A DNA stretch of 64,000 nucleotides from Ophiura sarsii (Eukaryota; Echinodermata; Ophiuroidea; Amphilepidida; Ophiuridae). This document shows positions 23,510 to 34,805 of this stretch, one piece after another. Made by a program: the position numbers and the translations under genes. The notes beneath the pieces were generated by a model. That model ran no database searches. It was not told the origin of the DNA and worked only from the letters and a program-made list of their open reading frames with translations. Numbering within the stretch: position 1 is the first letter of the stretch; every line of letters begins with the position of its first letter. The DNA lies in NCBI GenBank assembly GCA_035610835.1, contig CM069446.1:71347062-71411061 (forward strand). Reading direction: 5' to 3'.

Positions 23510-25130
23510 TCGATGTGATTACATAGAAACTACCCAAATTCACCTAAAAGACCACAGATGGCTTCTTACTTATTTGTTTTATGTTTATTCAAAATAACCT
23601 TGAAGACCACCCATAGCTTGTTGCATTATGCATAGTCATGACCTCCCTGATTCAATTTGTGGTGATTTTTAACCAAAATACAAAAAAGTGACCTTCAGAA
23701 ATGGTGAGAAAATGTTTTTATTTTCATTTTTATTGATTTTTTTTGAAGAAATCTTACATGAGAGGGTTTCTATATCTATCATCATTTTTTGGGAAATCTC
23801 TCTGTGCCCCTTTAAGATCTCTACTATCTTTTACATCACTCATTAAGACGTTGGTAAAGACTAGTGCAAACCAATGTTTTGTTAATCATGTATGTGTCAT
23901 GGGCGTCATTAACCGAATCAGTTACAGTGTTTTATACAAAACCTACCTCTCACGTGGTCTTTATGTTTGTGTGTGTTAAAATTATGGTACATTTGTAAAT
24001 AGACATCTGTAAAAACAAATTTAACAAGCCATAAGATGTTGGGATCGGGTTTTCTGAACTGATTTTTAAAAAAAAATACACATTTCTATACAAATGTGCC
24101 GGTTGAGCCAGTACAGGTTATTTTCGTCGCCGTTAAAATCCCGACGACCAGCTCAGATATAGAGTGCAGTTCCGGTCTTGATACGAGACTACATGACGAT
24201 AGTACGATATTAGCATGATTAGCCGATTGTCTCCTCCTCCTCAGCTCTGCCGTCTGTCGGCCATGTCCCGTCACATTGCTGTTTCCGTCAACCGACTCAG
24301 TCGTGGCTACTCTCTCTCTCTCTCTCCCTTTGCTAATAGTAAGACAACAGTGAATAATTCTATATTCGTGTACAACTACAATTAAGACATAGGTAAGTGC
24401 ATACATTTGGAAGAATCTTTTATTTATTCGACTTAGAATGTCGTCATGATATAGATTTGTGGCGGTTTTAATCACGTTCACCAAATACCGTATGCTCCCG
24501 ATGTTATTTAAAACAAAATGGTGAGTACTTGAATGCTATCAATAAGAGTTATATCATTATTAACGATGATGTATTGCTTTTGTAATGATAGTGCTGATCC
24601 CGGGTGATGATATAATTAGTATAATCCATCACTGAGTCCACGGGCCTCTTATAATAGTAGTACGCACAACAAAACCATTAATTCAGACGGATATCTGGTT
24701 AATATGTAATTGTAGAATGTGGACAATCAGAATGACTTAAAGATAACGCGTACGTGGGCTATATCTTGCCTCACGTCCCGTACGGAATAAACCGTGTATA
24801 GCAACAACGTATTTTAATTGGTTTGAGCATGCGCACTTGGGTTACGGGACGTCTAGCAAGACATTACCGCGTACGTGTAGTACATTTGCATCCTAAATAT
24901 CCTACAATAAGCATGTTTAAAAAGGGACTATACGCAGTAGTGTTGAAGATTGTTGTTATTTATATAATAATTTACCTCAGAATTCATTTTTGCTGTTGCC
25001 ACTCATGAAATGTATAACTCCCTGTGTAAGCCTTGGACCGGGACCGGAAAACCTAATTATATGCTCCCCAACTATACAGTGTGAAATTCTGATCTAAGTC
25101 GTAGATCAGTATATTTGAATTGATGTTTTG
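23510..25130. other. Intergenic; hairpin near 24740-24860, no gene
   Basis: An inverted pair (ACGCGTACGTGGGCTATATC near 24747 and TTACCGCGTACGTG near 24865, with CTTGCCTCACGTCCCGTA against TTACGGGACGTCTAGCAAG) suggests a small fold-back element. A (CT)n run lies at about 24310. An unrecognised 132-codon frame at 24086-24484 (minus) crosses that run and is not called a gene. Confidence 0.45.
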
Positions 25131-25132
25131 AG

Positions 25133-26061
25133 CAGGGGCGTAACTACTTTTTTTGAGTGGGGGGGATGAAAATTATCAGACTCAAATACGGCAGGGCTGT
25201 CAAGTTCAGAGTAATGTTCAGAGTGAGACTTTTTTAACCTCAAAATATTTTTTTACTCGCTACGCTCGTAAAACTATTGCCCGCCTTTTGTAACCCAAAT
25301 AATACACTTTTTACAGATTGGGCTCATTTTGTAGCCCAAAAATTCAGGAATAATGCACTTGTCAATTGTCATTTTATGCCATCGGATTTAGGACTTTGGA
25401 CCAACTATGTATTCTCTTATATACACTAGCCTATTGTGACTTTCTTTTCCCTTGCAACCAGATTTCATTTTGGGGGCAAGAAGTGGCAGAGACTTGAAAT
25501 GGGGGGCTCATAAATATTGTTGAGTCCAAGATGCGCGCGCAGCGCGCGAAAATTTTCGACTTTACAGCAATTTTTTGGACGATTGAGCTACATTTTGGCT
25601 CTAAACAAGCTTGTACCAAAGAATATTTCATTTTGGGAAGACATATGCGCGCGTAGCGCGCGAAATTTTTTCATATGTGTACTTTTGACCATCATAATTC
25701 CATGATTCCTTTCGTCAAATGAACCGACAGTGCCAATCTCAACCGACACGATGTCATTATTGGGGGGATTTGGTGTGTACTTTGTTTGTAAATTTATTTA
25801 CAGCCGTACTTGATTTCATTTGGGGGCAAGCGGGGGGGCAAGGGTTCCAAGTGGGGGGCTCCCGCCCCCCCCCCCCCCCCCCCTGCCCCCCCGCTGGTGC
25901 AGTGTGTGAATCTTTACGCCCACCTATTTGTTTAAATACGTCACTTTTAAAATGATTGGTTATGAAAAATCTGGGGGGGATGATTACATTAGGCATCCCC
26001 CCCAGGTAAAAATCTGGGGGGGGATATATCCCCCCCATCCCCCCCTGTTGTTACGCCAGTG
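25133..26061. mobile_element. hAT-like non-autonomous element with 8-bp target duplication
   Basis: The ends are imperfect TIRs (CAGGGGCGTAACTAC at the left; CACTGGCGTAAC read inward from the right). They are bordered by an exact 8-bp direct repeat GTTTTGAG at 25125-25132 and 26062-26069. An 8-bp duplication with CAG(T/G)GGCGTA ends is the hallmark of hAT insertions. The interior has two CGCGCGAAAATTT-type blocks (about 25534 and 25648), long C and G runs, and no transposase. Confidence 0.85.
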
Positions 26062-26069
26062 GTTTTGAG

Positions 26070-26175
26070 GTGTAAGTTCATACGTGTAATACAATTGTAA
26101 ACATATTCAAATCCCAGTTGTTATAATATTATAATTGAGGGCGCATCCTCCAACATATCACTGCGTGTCCCTTTA
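26070..26175 (+). mobile_element. Fragment of a dispersed repeat shared with 37401-37506
   Basis: The sequence from AGGTGTAAGTTCATACGTGT through AATTGAGGGCGCATCCTCCA to GTCCCTTTAA matches 37401-37506. Here it lies directly right of the hAT-like element, whose target was probably this older repeat. Confidence 0.7.
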
Positions 26176-26844
26176 ATATATTGGCAGATGTATAGGGTAT
26201 TTTTGCAGATTAGTCCAAATTTTTGTTGTTGTTATGTTGTCCTCCACAACTTTCAGAGAGGAGGGGTGGGTGGGCGGGCGGATTTTTTAAAATATATATT
26301 TTAATTTTCTATTACCAGCGGAAGCTCAAAGTTCAGCCAACAAGAAGTTGAAATCATTCTAAGAGCCGCACATATGTTATAAACACTTAATTTAATATTC
26401 AATGCCATTTAAACTGTTTTTAAAAAAATCTGAAAAAAGTCTGAAAATAAAAAAAATCTGAAAAAATCTGAAAAAAATTCGGAGCGGCCCGAAATCTGAC
26501 GAGCGGGCGGTCGAGGACAACATAACATTTTTGTTTGGCCTTAGGCTGCAGTGTGAATTATGGCGGTCAGAATCGGGATCAGAATAGTACAAAAATAGTA
26601 CTAAAATAGCAGTTTTTCACCCATTGAAGTGTGGTACTGGTGGTGTGTTCATACCATTATTAGGTCTAGATGTACCTAACTGTATTTAGAATGTTTAAAT
26701 TGTAAATTTGTGAAATTGTCATTGTCATTGTAATAATATTTAGGTTGAACCATATGGTCAGGAGGTGTATCGATACATCTACAAACAAACTGCACCAACT
26801 TCCTTAGATAGCTACATTAATATGCAACCCTAGTTAAAATGTCG
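26176..26844. other. Intergenic, no gene seen
   Basis: A run of TCTGAAAAAA-type short repeats at 26425-26480. Otherwise featureless. Confidence 0.4.
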
Positions 26845-27414
26845 TTAACCCTTTCAACCCGGGGGGGGGGGGGGGGGGTTCTTTCGCCAAAATCGTACGT
26901 GTGACTTTCTCTATACCTATTTTTTGGCCAATTTCCCACCCATCAATATACCAATTTTGTTAGAAAAGCACCCAATTTTGCACAAATTAGGCGCTTTTTA
27001 CCAAAAACGCCTCAAAATACACCTAATTTATGCCAATTGGGCGCTATGGTGTGTGATGAAAACCACCCCATCGCTATACCAATTTTTGCGAAAAGGCACC
27101 CCAAAAGGTAGGCACATTTACGTATACCATATCAATGTGAGACCCCCCCCCCCCCCCCCCCCCGGGGCCTTTCCACGCGGCTGTTACTGTTAGTTTTACC
27201 ATTATACAAAATAGATTGTTCAGGAACCGTTCACAATTTTAAAGTCTATCTCGAAATAGGGTTAGGGTTACGGTTACTAGGCATGTTTGTACTTATTTGT
27301 AAGTTTAGAGTGATTCTAAATATGGTGATGAAATTCAATACATTTGACATTTTTGAAACATATAGGATATTTTGAAATGTCGTCTGCAGACGCCTGCCGT
27401 GTGGAAAGGGTTAA
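26845..27414. mobile_element. TTAACCCTTTC-ended MITE interrupted by a G-run/C-run segment
   Basis: The left end TTAACCCTTTC is inverted as GAAAGGGTTAA at the right. The segment 27168-27414 (from CCTTTCCACGCGGCTG to CTGCCGTGTGGAAAGG) is homologous to 28666-28905. This copy also holds about 300 bp bounded by a G tract (about 26861-26878) and a C tract (about 27142-27164). Confidence 0.65.
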
Positions 27415-28660
27415 ACACGATACAATTGCATTAACAAGATAATACCTACCTTAATTTTCGCTCGTTAACTCGAAGAAAAGTTATTTCATTATAATTATGA
27501 ATAATTACAAATTCGCTCATTTAGTGTTCATTTCATTTTACAGGTTTCAATTTGCTTCTTATTTTTTCTTTTACCCTGTTGTTAACTTCACTTTACTTTT
27601 ATTTAGTTTTCTGAGCATTGATGGTTTATTGCATTTATATTAATAAATTGTGTAGGAACTGGCCAGCAGCAAATCCGGTACGAGAGAAATAATCTTTCTA
27701 AAAATATATTAAAAGTATCGTATTTAAATATATTTATACACTCTTAGTAGTGTCGAACCAATCAGAAGCAAGAAACTAAAATGTCACTGCGCGCACCACG
27801 CGCTTTGTTTTGATTCGTTGTTCAGGCATCGCGAGTGTTAGCAAACTTGTTAACATGATTTTATTCGTTGTTACATCGTTATACATCAACATTATGTGTC
27901 GTATGAATAAGGTCGATACATTAGTATGTTGCGATTCTCGAAACAATTGAAAATCAATGCATTAGGCCTACATTATCCAAGACATTGTATTATCATACTG
28001 TACTAATACACCACTGTGTTATTGCATCATGAGCATGAATTGGGCCTGAGTTCGCCATTGGCAACTGCCAACTGCCATGCTTTACATCATTATGTTCTAC
28101 TCTCAGACTCAACATTTCAAATTTACTTTGCCTTTTGGGAACATTTCTAATGTTGCCAGGATCTTCTTTTTTTTGAGATATTGACGGGATATAAAACATT
28201 TTTAAAATAGCAAATTTTAGTCCAGTTTACACAAATCTGTGAAAATAAAAGTGTTAGCTATAGCAACTGAGCCACTGACATGACTAAACTTAATTTATCA
28301 ATGTTTTTCAACGTCATAATTATACTCCCCAAAACGATTTTACAAATGTTAGATTTTGCCACCTTCAATGTATTAGTTTTTGCTGTTTTTGCCGATTTAT
28401 TGTTTTAAATTTCAGTCCAGTGTACACAAATCTATGAAAATGAGAAGTGCTTGCCTTGTAGCTAATAACTGCCAGCAAACTTAATGTATCAATATATTAC
28501 ATTATCATATTATACTCCCAGCCAAAATATTTTTTGACATTTTGGAAAATGTTGTGATATAGTCCTCGACATTTAGATTATGCGACCTTCCTACCGTAAG
28601 ATGCTCCTAGTTATTGTCACTTGTTGCCATTACCCTTGGCGCTGCAACACGCATAATTGG
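27415..28660. other. Intergenic; diverged local duplication, no gene
   Basis: The block TTTTAGTCCAGTTTACACAAATC (split here as TTTTAGTCCAG, TTTACACAAATC) near 28216 recurs as a diverged copy near 28410, about 195 bp apart. Nothing else is recognisable. Confidence 0.4.
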
Positions 28661-28665
28661 CGGCT

Positions 28666-28905
28666 TTAACACTTTCCACGCGGCTATAGTTTTCCCATAT
28701 ATACAAAACAGATTTTCAGAAACCTTTAATAATTTTCAAAGTCTATCTCAAGGATTACTGAACCGATACTTGGCATGTTGGTACTTATGTCAATGCATTT
28801 ATCATGGTGATTCCAAATATGGTAATGAAATTCAATAATTTTTTTAATTTTTTTTTAAACATTTTGCAAAATTTTGGAATGTCGCCTGCCGCGTGGAAAG
28901 TGTTA
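28666..28905. mobile_element. MITE with TTAACACTTTCCACGCGGC ends
   Basis: The left TTAACACTTTCCACGCGGC is inverted as GCCGCGTGGAAAGTGTTA. The interior matches 27168-27414, so the family is present twice in direct orientation 1.5 kb apart. Confidence 0.75.
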
Positions 28906-29027
28906 TACATCATCAATTACAATTGTATTCATAAATAGCTGATACCATGGATACTGGATGATGTCACGGATGCGTTGGCGTCAATTATTGTAACATTTAT
29001 AAAGGTGCATCGTTGTATTCTAAAAAT

Positions 29028-29318
29028 AACAGGATTTAAAAATAGATATATATATATATTTAAATAACAGGATTTTAAAAATAACAGGATTTTAAAAATA
29101 ACAGGATTTTAAAAATAACAGAATTTTAAAAATAACAGGATTTTAAAATTAACAGGATTTTAAAAATAACAGGATTTTTTTGGTTTTAAAAACAACCATG
29201 ATAACAGGGTTTTAAAATAACAGAATTTTAAAAATAACAGGATTTGAAAAATAACAGGATTTTTTTTTTTTAAATAACAGGATTTTAAAAATAACAGGGT
29301 TTTAAAAATAACAGGATG
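29028..29318. repeat. 17-bp minisatellite (AACAGGATTTTAAAAAT)
   Basis: About fifteen imperfect copies of AACAGGATTTTAAAAAT, interrupted by a TATATA run at about 29046 and T-rich stretches. Confidence 0.9.
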
Positions 29319-30300
29319 CTGAATTCTTCTTTATAGTGAACTGCACATTTGGTCTTCATATTTAGTGTGATGATGCAGAGAATGATGTTGTATCTTAGTG
29401 AATCTTTCGATTTTCGCGCAAAAAATACCCGTTATTTCATTCGGTTGCTATGGTAACGGGCGACCATGTAGTTTTAGTTGCGCGCAGCTGTTTTTCAGTA
29501 ACGGTTAATCCGATTGTCACCAAAATGTTATATTATTATTATTGGTATTTTTATTCAGAAACATCTCGTGGCCCGCAGGCCAAATTACATGCTAATATAC
29601 AATATTAAAATTACGATATAAAAAAATGCACATTAACAACATCAACATATTGCACTTATTGCAGATAAAATGTACACAAATTAAGAAACAACAAAATGTC
29701 ACACTTCATGGAACGTTACTGTACGACCAGTCGTAAAATAAAATGGGTACCTAATCATTTAAAATATTGACAAAATAAGGAACAGGACTATTTTGGAAAC
29801 GCTGAGTCCTACAATATGATATATGACCCCATAACATTTATCACACGTTGGAACTAAATTATTTCATCCTAAAACCGCTGGAGTTGGATAACCAACTCCA
29901 GTGTCAGTATAATGTTTTGAATTTAATCCGTTGTTAAGCGTTCGTCCCATTCACTTGATCACGTAACCTCGTTCGCATATTCTAACCTGAATATTCGTGA
30001 ATACGCCCGTGTCCGGCATCGTCTGCATTATAGGGCACTCACACATGTATATCTTGGATTGACCAGAACGGATTTTTTGCTTAAAGCTCAAATTGGCGAG
30101 ATACAATGCGTAAAAATGTAAAACGCATTTTATTTATTTTTATTTTAGCAAATCATTCAAGACCAACGGACCGGTAGTAGTTTGCAATTCTTCCTCCACG
30201 GACCGGTAGTTTGCAATATTTCCTCGAAATGAACCATGTTGCATTTGTTTGATTACACCTCATACTTATATAATATCATACCTATATTTCATTGTCAACT
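29319..30300. other. Intergenic; possible retroelement tail, no gene
   Basis: A TTATTATTATT stretch at about 29531 followed by a block with CGTGGCCCGCAGGCCAAATT may be the reverse complement of a retroelement 3' tail. At 30165-30230 CGGACCGGTAGT..TTGCAAT..TTCCTC is duplicated in tandem. Confidence 0.35.
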
Positions 30301-30384
30301 TAAATCTAAATTAAATTGACATTTGAAGAAGAAAAAATATGGAGCTCCGCGTGTAATAGGCCTATACAGACACGTTTATATAGG
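30301..30384 (+). repeat. ~85-bp direct repeat, copy 1 (left of TA element)
   Basis: CTAAATTAAATTGACATTTG through CAGACACGTTTATATAGGTA recurs nearly identically at 31318-31400. The two copies flank the 30385-31309 element and indicate a pre-existing tandem duplication whose junction was the insertion site. Confidence 0.85.
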
Positions 30385-31309
30385 TACACTCTTAGAAGGT
30401 CAGGATCAAATACATGAGTAGATTTCCGGCTCACTTTGTTTTGATCCTTTAAGGATCATTTTCGGATCGTTTTGATCCGTTTTCGGATCGTTTTGATCCG
30501 TTTCCATCAAACGGATCAAATTCACCTTGATCAACTTTGATCTGATTTCCGGATCAATTCGATCAAACAGTTCATTGGTCAATGAGTGACTGACGTCACT
30601 CTTTCGCAAACCGATAGACGACAAGCAGACGATCTTTTGAATTCGGTCGCCACAGTTGAAACAAGGGTGAAATACCGCGGTAAGTTATCCAGTCTAATCT
30701 GTAAAATGTTACATGATTTTATCGGTAAAGTAGTTTTATTTTTTATGTTTGAACATGCTCTATTCTTGTGAACAAATTTCTTGTACCTGACCAGTGCCAT
30801 CAGTACGATTTTCGGTCAAAATGCTCCTCACAAAATGTCACGATCACTGCGATGTACTAGGCCTACACGATGTAGTAAGCTTACTGCACTCGATATATAG
30901 TCTGCAGTGTGCACCCGGGGGTGGGGGCACTCAATCAATATTAGGTTTCACACCAGGCTCCATCAAAAATACCCCCTTTTTTTGGCCCGGTGTCACCGAA
31001 AGACCCTTGCATGCATGCTTGTTTTTACAATCTGTCACCCGATGACCCCCTATGTTTTCACTTTTTCTTTGATTCAGTTTGATCCTGGAGTAGGATCATA
31101 AGCTACAGGTACATCCGATTAAGGATCATTATTTTGATCCGTTTCAGTATCATTTGACAGAAATATTTGATCCCATTTCGGATCAAACTTTTTGATCCTG
31201 CTTGTCGGATCACTTTGATCCGGAAAGGGTAAGCTCATATGTGATACCGCTTCTGGATCAAAATTGATCCTTTTCGTGTCATATTTGATCCTGACCTTCT
31301 AAGAGTGTA
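30385..31309. mobile_element. TA-flanked TIR element rich in GGATCA motifs
   Basis: TACACTCTTAGAAGGTCAGG at the left is inverted at the right as CCTGACCTTCTAAGAGTGTA, with TA at both outer edges. Within about 200 bp of each end, GATCAAA/TTTGATCC words recur more than a dozen times, resembling the subterminal repeats transposases bind in some families. No transposase frame. Length 925 bp. Confidence 0.8.
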
Positions 31310-31317
31310 GCGATAAA

Positions 31318-31400
31318 GCTAAATTAAATTGACATTTGAAGAAGAAAAAATATGGAGCACCGCGTGTAATAGGCCTATACAGACACGTTTATATAGGTAG
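31318..31400 (+). repeat. ~85-bp direct repeat, copy 2
   Basis: Partner of 30301-30384; see that entry. Confidence 0.85.
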
Positions 31401-31484
31401 CGATCAAGTGGACTCAAGTCCGGCACTGGCAGAAGAACAATATAATCAAAAACATCCTCTTCTTTACAATAATAGCGTAATAAT

Positions 31485-31895
31485 AATAATAGTATTTATA
31501 TAGCGCCTTTTCCAATGGTTCAAGGCGCTATAATTTTGCTGCTGGTGAATCATACTAATAAATGCAACGTCCAGACAGCAGCTAAATCAGCGCCAAGTTG
31601 CGACATATAAACACTCATGAACAACATCCACCATGTTTCAATGCAGCTCCCCAGATACCATTGGGTCAAGGAAGTTTTTGATATCCGAAACAACTGATCA
31701 CCGATTTTGAAGCAGGAGGAAACCGGAGAACCCGGAGAAAACCTACGAGAGCTTGCATGGATCGTGATAAACCAAATGCACATAAACATGATAAAGCCCG
31801 CGGTCGTGCACAGAATTGACCCGGGTTTCATTGGTGCAAGGCGAGGGAACAACCGCTGCGCCAACACGCTCCCCAAAGCCCTTTGTTTACGGAAT
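31485..31895 (-). mobile_element. Dispersed retroelement, tRNA-derived SINE-like
   Basis: It begins on the plus strand with an AATAATAATAGTATTTATAT run and TAGCGCCTT..CAAGGCGCTA, a form common at 3' ends of invertebrate retroelements. It ends near 31830 with GACCCGGGTTTCATTGG, a reversed degenerate B-box. The order fits a minus-strand SINE or LINE tail. The 108-codon frame on the minus strand (31550-31876) is within the repeat and resembles no protein I know. Confidence 0.45.
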
Positions 31896-32364
31896 TATCT
31901 ACAAAGAAGCCCCAAATCTGCGTCTGTCAGTTGTGTGAATCTCGTCGACGCCATTTTTATTGTTTTCAAGTTCGCCGGGAAGATTTCCAACCTCGTAGCT
32001 GGCGTCGCCGTTTAATATTTACGTAATATTCATAATAGTATTGTTTCGGAGGACTGTGTTGATTTGAGGGAAGTAATCAAAACTTCCGCACCTTACTCGG
32101 TAGTTGAATCAAACACAAACAAGCATTCGGTATGCACTCTATTTTAGCCGACGTTGTTAAAAATAAATAAACCAAAAAGAGGATAGGTCTACCCTATGTA
32201 ATAATCGTAATTTATCTACGCATGTTTCTTGGAAAGTCTCCTGATTATACATTTACTATCCAGTGTATCGACAGTATTTGCTCAGATTCTATTCCCATGT
32301 CCATTTTGCGAAAGTATCATATTTTGTTTGATTATTTTGTCATAGTAATTTGAAACAACAACAT
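31896..32364. promoter_or_regulatory. Region upstream of the F-box gene; no core promoter recognised
   Basis: Gene-free DNA of moderate GC between the SINE-like repeat and the hAT-like element. It probably contains the transcription start or a 5' UTR exon of the F-box gene. I cannot point to a TATA box or initiator with confidence. Confidence 0.25.
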
Positions 32365-32372
32365 TATATAAT

Positions 32373-32767
32373 CAATGGCGTAGCTCAGGGGGGGGGGGGG
32401 GGGCAGGGGGGAAATGCCCCCCCTGACGAAAAAAACGATTTGTGCCCCCGCCCCCCCACCACCCTAAAAAAAAAAGGGGTGAGAAAAAAAGGAAATAGGA
32501 AAAAATTGAGAAAAAAGACCGAGGTTATTAGCCAAATAGAAGGCAAAATTGTACATGTAGTACATTTACTATGCGATTTTTTGTGACTGAGCAATTTTTT
32601 TTGGACTGTGCGAAATTTGTTGACCTCACCCCCCCCCCCCCCCCCCCCCCACCCCCCACTTACGTGAATTTCACGAGGTAAGTCACTAGAAAAAAAATTA
32701 GGGCAACCTTTTACGAAAATTTTAGAAATCTTGCCCCCCCCTGAAAAAAATCCTAGCTACGCCACTG
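32373..32767. mobile_element. hAT-like MITE with 8-bp target duplication
   Basis: The ends CAATGGCGTAGCTCAGG and, read inward from the right, CAGTGGCGTAGCTAGGATT are TIRs. The 8-bp TATATAAT is directly repeated at 32365-32372 and 32768-32775. At 395 bp it is non-autonomous, with long G and C runs inside (about 32390-32402 and 32630-32651). It sits only 70 bp upstream of the splice acceptor that precedes the F-box start codon. Confidence 0.9.
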
Positions 32768-32889
32768 TATATAATAGTAGCCCTAATGCTGTAAGTTTGT
32801 AGTACTGATATTTTGACACGGTTCTTGTATATTACAGAATTCAATGTAAAGCCAAGTGTCCGTAAGTTCCAAGTGACTACCGTAAAACG

Positions 32890-33023
32890 ATGGGGAAGTC
32901 AGCCAGCAAAAGATGCGGCCATTCTGCTAGATCAAGATATTGTGCAATCGATTCATTCCCGGACGAGGTTCTTCTTAAAGTCTTTTCATATTTAACCATG
33001 GAAGACAGATGTAACATTGCAAG
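32890..33023 (+). CDS. F-box/LRR-like protein, coding exon 1
   Basis: ATG at 32890 is in good context (AAACGATGG), is preceded by an in-frame TAA, and follows a likely acceptor (TTGTATATTACAG ending at 32837) that would start a 5' UTR exon segment. The exon encodes 44 codons plus two bases and ends at a GTAAAT donor (33024). Residues 21-45 read DSFPDEVLLKVFSYLTMEDR, then CNIAR: the first half of an F-box, the SKP1-binding module of SCF ubiquitin ligases. The N-terminus MGKSASKRCG has Gly2, Ser6, basic residues at 7-8 and Cys9. That fits an N-myristoylation consensus with a possible second lipid or basic anchor (inference). Confidence 0.88.
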
Positions 33024-33499
33024 GTAAATTAACTTCTTTGTTTTAACAACTCAGTGATCAAATTGATATAAGTAGTGATGCAGCATTCTGGTCAGATCTC
33101 GACTATATCGCGATTTTATTAATGTAAAGGCTAGAAGTTTTGACTTTTCTATATTATACATTGTTACAAAGAAACATTACTTCATTTAAAAGCTGATTTG
33201 GAACGTGAGGTCAAGCTTGAAATAAAGCTAAGATATTCATGAAGATGATCTCAAATCATTCATATGCGCATTAGGTTTTAATATCAGTATAGTTTAGGAT
33301 GGTTTGATTTTTACAAAAACTACATTGATCACTGTCTTTTTTTCATGATCCCCCCCCCCCCCCCTCAAAAAAAAGAAGACAATTCGCACTTCCTGGTGCT
33401 TCATTATTGTACACAATTCATCAAATTAAAACTATTAAACTCTCTCATTAGCGTTCATGAATTATATAATTTTTATCTTTATTTTTTTTCATTTTTCAG
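33024..33499 (+). other. Intron 1 of the F-box gene
   Basis: A 476-bp intron from GTAAAT to a pyrimidine-rich acceptor (TTTTTTTCATTTTTCAG, ending at 33499). It contains a C-run then an A-run at about 33350-33374. An apparent upstream extension of the reading frame from 33345 is intronic. Confidence 0.85.
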
Positions 33500-34805
33500 A
33501 GTATGTCGTCGATTCAATGCTCTCGTCCGAGATAGAGCCCTGTGGCATACAATTGATGTCGTTCAGGTCATTGAGAGACATTTTGAACGCATGATAGAAG
33601 ATCCCGTGCTGCTACTGTTTGATAGATACCATCCATTGCAAATGAAATACTCACTCTTATGGTTCCTTAACGCGTATGCCCATAACACCAGGACGCTGTG
33701 CCTTAACACTGCCAGTAGATCCGTATTAGAATACGTGAGTAATCATTGTCGACATGTGCGAGTGTTGCATCTGAGGGAATACTTCCCTTCAGCAAAGCGA
33801 TTACTTCAGGCTCTTGCGCACCTTCCTACCAAAATTGTCACATTAAAAATGGAGTTCCCCAATAAATTTGACGTGTATCTGTGTGATCAAGAGAATAATG
33901 GTTTCTTGGCCAATCCACTAGCTCGTTTGAGGAAGCTTACATTGCATGGAGTGGCTGTAGACAATGCTCTGTGTACCCAACTTGAACAATTACATCAATT
34001 ACGGCACCTGGATCTTATCTGGTGTACTATGTCTAAACATCTCTCTCTGGAAGATTGCCCATTTCTTGACGTGATTGAATACTTGCAGGTTTCATGCTGT
34101 CTATTCATATCATATGAGTTGCAAATTCTATTTCTGGTAGAGATAGCGAGGTACGGCCATAACCTTGTTGCATTTCATTTCCAGATGCCGAATTCGGAAA
34201 CCGACGTGATCAAAGTGGACTTGAGTAAAATTAAGTCTCGTTACCGACATATGCTCTATATAACTTCCGTTGAAATCGATATGTTCCTGTATGAACTTTG
34301 CCTGACGAAGTCGATGAGATTACGTCATCTGTATTTCCATGGAAACTGTGTGCTTTCGAGAGATGCGTTAGAAGAATTCACAAGTTGTTTTGTGAATTTG
34401 GAAGGTTTATCCCTCGGTGACAATCTTCTAGGATGTATGCTATTGACAATTGCGAAGAATCTTCGACATTTAAAGGTGATGGATTTATGTTCGGGTAGGT
34501 TTAGCGATAGTTGGTTGCAATGTTTTGACGAGCATCCGTCTCTTTTGGCGCTAAGAGTATACATGAACAGACGATTATCGTGTCATGAATTATGCGAGAT
34601 CGTAACAACATTGCCAAACATTCAAATAGTATGCACAACGCAGAGTGAACAGCTCGGGGAATTACGTCATACGAAGCCCAATTTATTTGTAACCAATAAC
34701 TATGCAGAGTGGTTGAAACGAATTGATAAATGTGTTCATGGCGAGAGAGGGAACCAGGGTGCCTCAAATAAAGAAATCACCACTTCAAAAATCATTTTCA
34801 GATGA
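33500..34805 (+). CDS. F-box/LRR-like protein, coding exon 2 (C-terminal)
   Basis: It joins exon 1 in phase (AG|A gives Arg) and runs to the TGA at 34803-34805; the spliced protein is 479 aa. It opens with VCRRFNALVRDRALWHTID, completing the F-box with its typical C-R-F and LW positions. The rest has irregular leucine-rich repeats: LRKLTLHGVAVDNALCTQL, LRHLDLIWCTMSKHLSL, LRHLYFHGNCVLSRDALEEF, LEGLSLGDNLLG and LRHLKVMDLCSGRFSDSWL, about 24-28 residues apart, as expected for an FBXL-type substrate receptor. The frame is uninterrupted. Family members normally recruit substrates for ubiquitination by SKP1-CUL1-RBX1; the substrate is unknown. I cannot assign it to a named FBXL orthologue. Confidence 0.88.

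Noticed and set aside
24086..24484. 132-codon minus-strand frame
   Set aside because: It crosses a (CT)n run that gives RERERV, has no recognisable domain and no splice or start support.
29028..29318. CRISPR-like or regulatory array
   Set aside because: A 17-bp unit repeated without spacers and with drift, typical of a minisatellite.
31550..31876. 108-codon minus-strand frame
   Set aside because: Contained in a dispersed retroelement-like repeat; no domain recognised.
33345..33499. 5' extension of the F-box exon frame from an ATG in a C/A-rich stretch
   Set aside because: A strong acceptor at 33499 and an upstream exon with the first half of the F-box show that this part is intronic.
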